From contig JABYQN010000003.1 of NCBI GenBank assembly GCA_022606135.1, positions 1,612,001 to 1,676,000 of the forward strand: a stretch of DNA of 64,000 bases. The letters run 5' to 3'. The position numbers and the translations under genes were made by a program. Every line of letters starts with the position of its first letter. Position 1 is the stretch's first letter. The notes beneath the pieces are model-generated. The model was given only the letters and a program-made list of their open reading frames with translations, was not told the DNA's origin and did no database searches. This document shows positions 59,669-64,000 of the stretch, piece by piece. The stretch comes from Fomes fomentarius (lineage: Eukaryota; Basidiomycota; Agaricomycetes; Polyporales; Polyporaceae).

Positions 59669-61015
59669 ATGACATCCCAACCCACCGACCGAAATGTCCC
59701 ACCCGGTATGCTCATCCGTCACCGTGTCGGCGGTTGGCTCCCGAGGGACCATCGCGTCCTGAGAAACTGGCTCGCGAAACGCATCGAAAAGGTCGACCGG
59801 CGTGCTAGGGACGGTATTCCCGAAGATCTTGCTCCCGTCATACAGGAGTTCCAGACTCTTATCGAGACGGATCCCGTCATCTACATGGGCTTCCACCAGA
59901 TGTTCGAGCAGGTGCCCACGAAGCCGCCGTACGACAATGATCCGACCGGAAAACCACAAGTAAGCTCGCAATCTTTCAACTAGCTAATCGTCAAGCTGAT
60001 ATATCTATAGGTCCGAGACTACAAACTGATGCTCTCCCTCTTCAATGATATCCTGCTGGAGGCACCGCAATATCGGGCGGAGGATGGGGGCCTCATCGGC
60101 TTTCCTATCAACGCCATCCTTGACTGGCCGATGGGGACTCCAGCTGGGTACGCCATGTTCACAAACGAGAAGGTCAACGCGCAGTTCCACAAAATGTTCG
60201 ACGTCTGGACCGCGTTCCTCACGTCTCCCGAGTCGCGCGTCGTCCTCGGGGGCCCCGGCGGGTGGTTGGAAGCCATCGACGACTTTCTCGCGACGTACCA
60301 AAGCGACCCTTCAGACCCATACTATGGCTATAAGTCCTGGGACGACTTCTTCACGCGCAAATTCCGTGACGGGGTGCGCCCGAACAACTACCCCGAAGAC
60401 AAGGACATCATCAGCGCTTGCGAGTCCACCGTCTACAGGCTCGCGTACAACGTCCAGGAACGCGACAGCTTCTGGCTCAAAGAGCAGCCGTACTCGCTCG
60501 CGGATATGCTCAACTACGACGACAACTACATCGGCCAGTTCGTTGGCGGGAAAGTCTACCAGGCCTTCCTCTCCGCGCTCAAATACCACCGCTGGCACAG
60601 CCCGGTGAAGGGCACGATCGAGCGCATCGTGCACGTCCCCGGGACGTACTACGCAGAGTCGCCCACCATGGGTTTCGGAGCGAACCCTGACGAGTCGAAC
60701 CCCGACCCGGCAGCCCCGGACCTGTCGCAGGCGTTCATTACCGCGATGGCGGCGCGCGCCATCGTCTACATCAGGGCGGATTATGCGCCGATAGGCCTAA
60801 TGTGCTTCATCGCGGTCGGGATGTCGGAGGTATCCTCGTGCGAGGTGACCGTGAAAGAGGGGGATGCAGTCGACAAGGGGCAGGAGATCGGGATGTTCCA
60901 CTTTGGTGGCTCGACGCACTGTCTCCTCTTCCGTCCGGAGACTAACGTGCAGTTCACGCGCTCGGAAGAGGAGGATGTTCTGCTCCACGATCTCATTGGG
61001 ACTGTCACTCCGTGA
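59669..61015 (+). CDS. PSD-family decarboxylase, PsiD/CsTDC-like
   Basis: Pyruvoyl-dependent decarboxylase of the phosphatidylserine decarboxylase superfamily. Exons 59669-59959 and 60011-61015 give 431 aa. There is no mitochondrial targeting or membrane segment. The N-terminal block IQEFQTLIETDPVIYMGF and the central YYGYKSWDDFFTRKFRDGVR and YHRWHSPVKGTIERI segments are those of the soluble fungal branch that includes tryptophan decarboxylases such as PsiD and CsTDC. The self-cleavage site is GGST (MFHFGGSTHC, near residue 402), whose Ser would become the pyruvoyl group; canonical PSD has LGST. No kinase, methyltransferase or P450 of a tryptamine pathway lies in the window, so the substrate could be an aromatic amino acid, another amino acid or a lipid. 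It sits between coiled-coil genes B and C, on the opposite strand. Confidence 0.88.
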
Positions 61016-61642
61016 TTGGGTGGCGTTCAAGCTCTCCGATGTATTTGTATACCAGTCGACTTGCGATTATCGTGACGTGATTATGCTCCCCGGCCTCTCT
61101 AGCATGTGTACAATTTCGATATTCCTGTCAAGAATCGCTACGAGGAAGTGTTTCGAAGTTACTTATTTGTACTATATCCGACATCAATGAAGGCATGCGC
61201 CCCGCTGGATCTCGTTCTTACTAATCACTGGGAGCGTTCAGGCAATTTGAACGCATGGCTCTAAACTTATACTTGAAGTTCGTTGCCATGTGACGCTTGG
61301 CCGCAGTGAAGGGCACTGTGTTCCGGGATGCCAGTGGTGGCTGAGAAATGAAAGATCTACAAGTTCTAGTTGTGACGGTGGCCAGATTCTGCACTAGGAT
61401 GGAGCACATGCGACGAGACACAGTGGCATCGTCTGTCAGGCTAACATGGTTCTGTTTTGGCAAGCCTGCTCACCACGCATGCATTGTATAACAAGTCCAC
61501 ATAGACATACAATGGGAAGAAGCCACATAACAGAGATGATGTAGAACTAGGGACGACACGGATCGGCGCACTTCACCACTTACCACTGGCGCCTAGAAGT
61601 GTCTAACTGAGTTTTTAAACAGGAACACCCAAGGGAAGCGAC
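61016..61642. other. Intergenic region between convergent genes
   Basis: This 627-bp region between the 3' ends of the PSD-family gene and coiled-coil gene C; no feature recognised. Confidence 0.35.
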
Positions 61643-63244
61643 TTACTGGTACTGACGGAACTGAAGCCTCACACAGTCAGAGCACTGCATCCGCCGCATA
61701 CGAATGCACGAAAGGCCCACTCACCCTGTTATCCATATCCGCTCGCAACGCTTGCTCCAAGTGCTGCGCACGCCGTTCGCCCTGCAACTGCGAGCCCTTG
61801 AGCGCAGCCTCGGCACCGCAGTGCTTCGCCCTGTACATGTCGCGTTCCTCCGCAAGCTGGTCGTTGACCCGATGCGCATCCACGAGCTCTTGCTCGGTCC
61901 TGGCGAGAAGCATAGTCGTCACCTCATTTTCCTCTGCCTCTCGCTGCGCCCGCTCGCGCTCTGCCTCAGCACGTGCGTGCGCCTCCTCGAGTTCTGCACG
62001 CATCTGCGCATTCTCCTGCTCCTGCATGCGCAACTGTAGGGACAAATGGTCAGAAGACGGCACACAGAGCAACCTGGAAGAACCGACCGTTTCACTCGCA
62101 CGGCTCATGGCGCTGACGGCGACGTTGAGGTCGTCCTCGGTAACATTACTGATGTCTTCCTCCCAGTGTGACATACCCGATGACCCACTGGGACCCGCGA
62201 CATCCGCAAAGCTGGCGGAGCGTTGCTCGAACTGTGAACGAGAGCCTTTACGAGAGAGCGGAGAGGTCGTGTTGGGTGGAGTCAAATACGCTTGAGCGGG
62301 ATTCATCCTCTGAGGAGTATGCGGGAGAGGAGCGCTGGGAGAGAATTAGAACGAGTGAATTTCTGTGCATGATAGGTATCAGGACTTACACCGGATCTGT
62401 GGAATGGCCCTCCAACGGGCCAGCCATGCCGAAGAGGTCTCCTTGCCCGACGTTCTGCGTGGGCTCAGCGTCGACGTCCATGGAGACATCCTCATTACCC
62501 TCTTCCGGAATCGGCGCCACGAGTCCAGCGCGTAGCTTATAATTCTCTTTCAAGAGCTTTGATGGACAGTTAGGTGGACGAGAAGTAGTACAACGACTGG
62601 TGCTGGGCGTACCTCTCTCTTCGTGGTCTTAGACGGACGTCCGACCTTGTCCATCATGCGATTGCTAACCTGCACAGGAGACCCCTTCGGGAGCTCTCGA
62701 CGCGTTGCCTTTGCACTGAAACACGATCCATCGTCAAAGCGGTTCGTCAGGCCACGTGAGCTGAACGCATCCATGTCTCGAAGAAGATGGAGACAAGAGG
62801 ACATACGCAGCAGCAGTCTCCGGCTTAGGCTTGAACCTCTCCTCGCCTGGCTCCTGCGGCGGGCGAACATCAATCTTCTTGTCGTACACCTGTGTTCATG
62901 GACTCAGTCTCGCGCCAGGGGTGGGCGTGTGGACTTTCGAAAACCACTCACGGCCTGCCACACCTGAGCTGCTACACAGCCCGCTGTGTACCCCGTTGGT
63001 GTGGCACCGTGGTCCAGCATCAATTCTTTCACTGGCAACACGTTTGTCATGCATCCCAGGGACGACTCTGGTCATTGGGGACGCACCATTGTCGACATGC
63101 GAGTCCAGGACAAATGAACCACTGCCCTGGCGAGTCAATATATTATTATGCCCTGAGTGGCGCGCCAAGTCAGCAATGTCAGCATCAAGATATTACCGGG
63201 TTGTAAGGAAACCCACAATCGTGGTAAGTCGTTCTTCTGACCAT
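61643..63244 (-). CDS. Coiled-coil array protein C (unknown family)
   Basis: Third paralogue of the array. Minus-strand exons 63217-63244, 63087-63152, 62952-63031, 62807-62889, 62613-62715, 62390-62556, 62088-62334, 61725-62033 and 61643-61660 give 366 aa. Start MVRRTTYHDWHNNILTRQ, close to RKTTYAD in A, followed by GSGSF as in B (PSGSF). The conserved block is RRELPKGSPVQVSNRMMDK. Then MDVDAEPTQNVGQGD, the linker AYLTPPNTTSPLSRKGS, and a strong C-terminal coiled coil (ARAEAERERAQREAEENE). Exons 2, 3 and 8 are 66, 80 and 309 nt, as in B; the 72-nt exon of A and B is missing. Donor choices: exon 1 uses GTGGGT at 63216 because it gives the phase seen in A and B; exon 6 uses GTAAGT two bases after a weaker GT. 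The last acceptor is uncertain. Confidence 0.73.
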
Positions 63245-63488
63245 AACGTCCTGCGGTGTATGAAACGAGTGTGAGGGCGAAGTGTAACTTGTTGTAGACC
63301 ACGTTGGCTCTCCGCGGATCATATATGCCAGTGGCACGTCAAAGAATGAGGTTTGTTTCAAAAGACCGTCAAAGCGGGCACGACATAGAAGGTTATAAGA
63401 TAGATTCAGAGCGTCCATTACGAGCACGAAAGAAGGCAACCACAGAGTTGCGAGATCAAATGAAAACGATAACCGAAGTCCCGTCACC
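63245..63488 (-). other. Short intergenic region
   Basis: 244 bp between the DUF676 gene stop and coiled-coil gene C, both on the minus strand. No TATA box seen. Confidence 0.35.
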
Positions 63489-64000
63489 TCAGACAATGAA
63501 GTGGTCCGCCCAGTGCCGTATCAACCCTTCACCCTCTCTATGCGCCGGAAACCGCTTTACATCCCTCGATATGATCACCGCATGCGAATTAGCCGCAGGA
63601 TGGATGAACGCTAGTTCCTTCTTGAGACCTGGGAGCGTGTTCAGCCACGCCACGATCCGGCGCTGCGCCTCCGACAGCAGGATCTCCGGCTTCTTTCCCC
63701 CTTCCCCCTCAGCAGCGGAGACCGTCGACGACGACTTATCCTGCTGTTCTGCGTGGGGATAGAGTGAAGGGACGGGTGTATCAGGTCCGGATTCCAAGCC
63801 AGGACTGTCAAATGCGTCAACCACGACGCTCTCCATCTCCCGCTCAAGCCGGCCAACGATGTGCACGAGTCGCTGAGTGTACGACTCGTCCTTCTCGAGC
63901 AGCTTGATGCGTGAGCGGGATGCACGTGTCGCAAGCGCGAAACGGGTGACGACCAATGTGAGTACAACAGGAACGAGGAACGGTATTGCCAGGTAAAAAA
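63489..64000 (-). CDS. DUF676 lipase-like protein, C-terminal part (5' end outside window)
   Basis: C-terminal 170 residues of a fungal DUF676 serine-esterase (ROG1-like) protein, in one open frame to the TAA at 63489. From the window edge: a hydrophobic segment FYLAIPFLVPVVLTLVVTRF, likely membrane-associated; RIKLLEKDESYTQRLVHI; a Ser-rich acidic spacer; then LSEAQRRIVAWLNTLPGLKK, HPAANSHAVIISRDV and the characteristic ending GEGLIRHWADHFIV. The His in HAVIISRD and the terminal RHWADHF motif are typical for this family; the nucleophile Ser lies outside the window. Members hydrolyse acyl lipids, some on lipid droplets or internal membranes. The gene continues upstream beyond base 64000. Confidence 0.8.
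   Translation of the reverse strand, partial: FYLAIPFLVPVVLTLVVTRFALATRASRSRIKLLEKDESYTQRLVHIVGRLEREMESVVVDAFDSPGLESGPDTPVPSLYPHAEQQDKSSSTVSAAEGEGGKKPEILLSEAQRRIVAWLNTLPGLKKELAFIHPAANSHAVIISRDVKRFPAHREGEGLIRHWADHFIV

Noticed and set aside
59321..59971. Long minus-strand ORF antisense to the 5' part of the PSD-family gene, partly hydrophobic
   Set aside because: It overlaps a well-supported exon on the other strand, has no splice signals or family resemblance, and its right half is the complement of PSD coding sequence.
59669..61015. A psilocybin-type biosynthetic cluster
   Set aside because: Only the decarboxylase-like gene is present; no matching kinase, methyltransferase, P450 or transporter occurs within the window.

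Overview
The window is nuclear DNA from a filamentous basidiomycete, most likely a wood-decay Agaricomycete. Placement in Polyporales is an inference from gene content, not something I could test. Support comes from a dense gene layout, many 50-75 nt introns with GT..AG ends (plus three GC..AG introns), GC-rich exons, and a typical fungal gene set: SPT20, DED1, SEC72, HGH1, TPT1, RTC4-type, HET, OST-alpha/TMEM184, GATA factor and DUF676 esterase. No tRNA, rRNA, CRISPR array or intact transposon was recognised. All exon models below were built by eye from reading frame, splice signals and family resemblance.

Left part (1-5.5 kb): three dienelactone hydrolase (DLH) family genes. DLH1 (minus, cut by the window edge) and DLH2 (plus) stand head to head as an inverted duplication. 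DLH3 follows in tandem. A fourth intact DLH lies at 34.4-35.5 kb, with two decayed fragments beside it. DLH1 is a mosaic of DLH2-like and DLH3-like sequence, which suggests gene conversion.

Housekeeping block (5.9-31.4 kb): APP1-type phosphatidate phosphatase; SEC72 and DED1 sharing a 361-bp promoter region; an unrecognised nuclear-looking protein with a CxxC motif; a GATA zinc-finger protein; a 3.6-kb stretch without genes; SPT20 (SAGA) and HGH1 (eEF2 chaperone) sharing a 208-bp promoter; an F-box-like pseudogene; and a large RTC4-domain protein with two MluI cell-cycle boxes upstream. Three genes here need a one- or two-base correction to stay in frame, two of them clearly at homopolymer runs, which points to assembly errors.

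Middle (31.8-51.6 kb): an F-box protein, DLH4 and relics, tRNA 2'-phosphotransferase, a RING protein, an OST-alpha/TMEM184 membrane protein, a HET-domain protein, a small two-exon gene for a 66-aa product, and a SPAK/OSR1 (FRAY) type STE20 kinase.

Right part (52.6-63.2 kb): three minus-strand paralogues of a coiled-coil protein family that I do not recognise, with nearly identical exon plans. A PSD-family decarboxylase resembling fungal aromatic amino acid decarboxylases (PsiD/CsTDC group) sits between the second and third. The window ends in the C-terminal part of a DUF676 lipase-like gene. The coiled-coil array is the least explained and most interesting part of the window.
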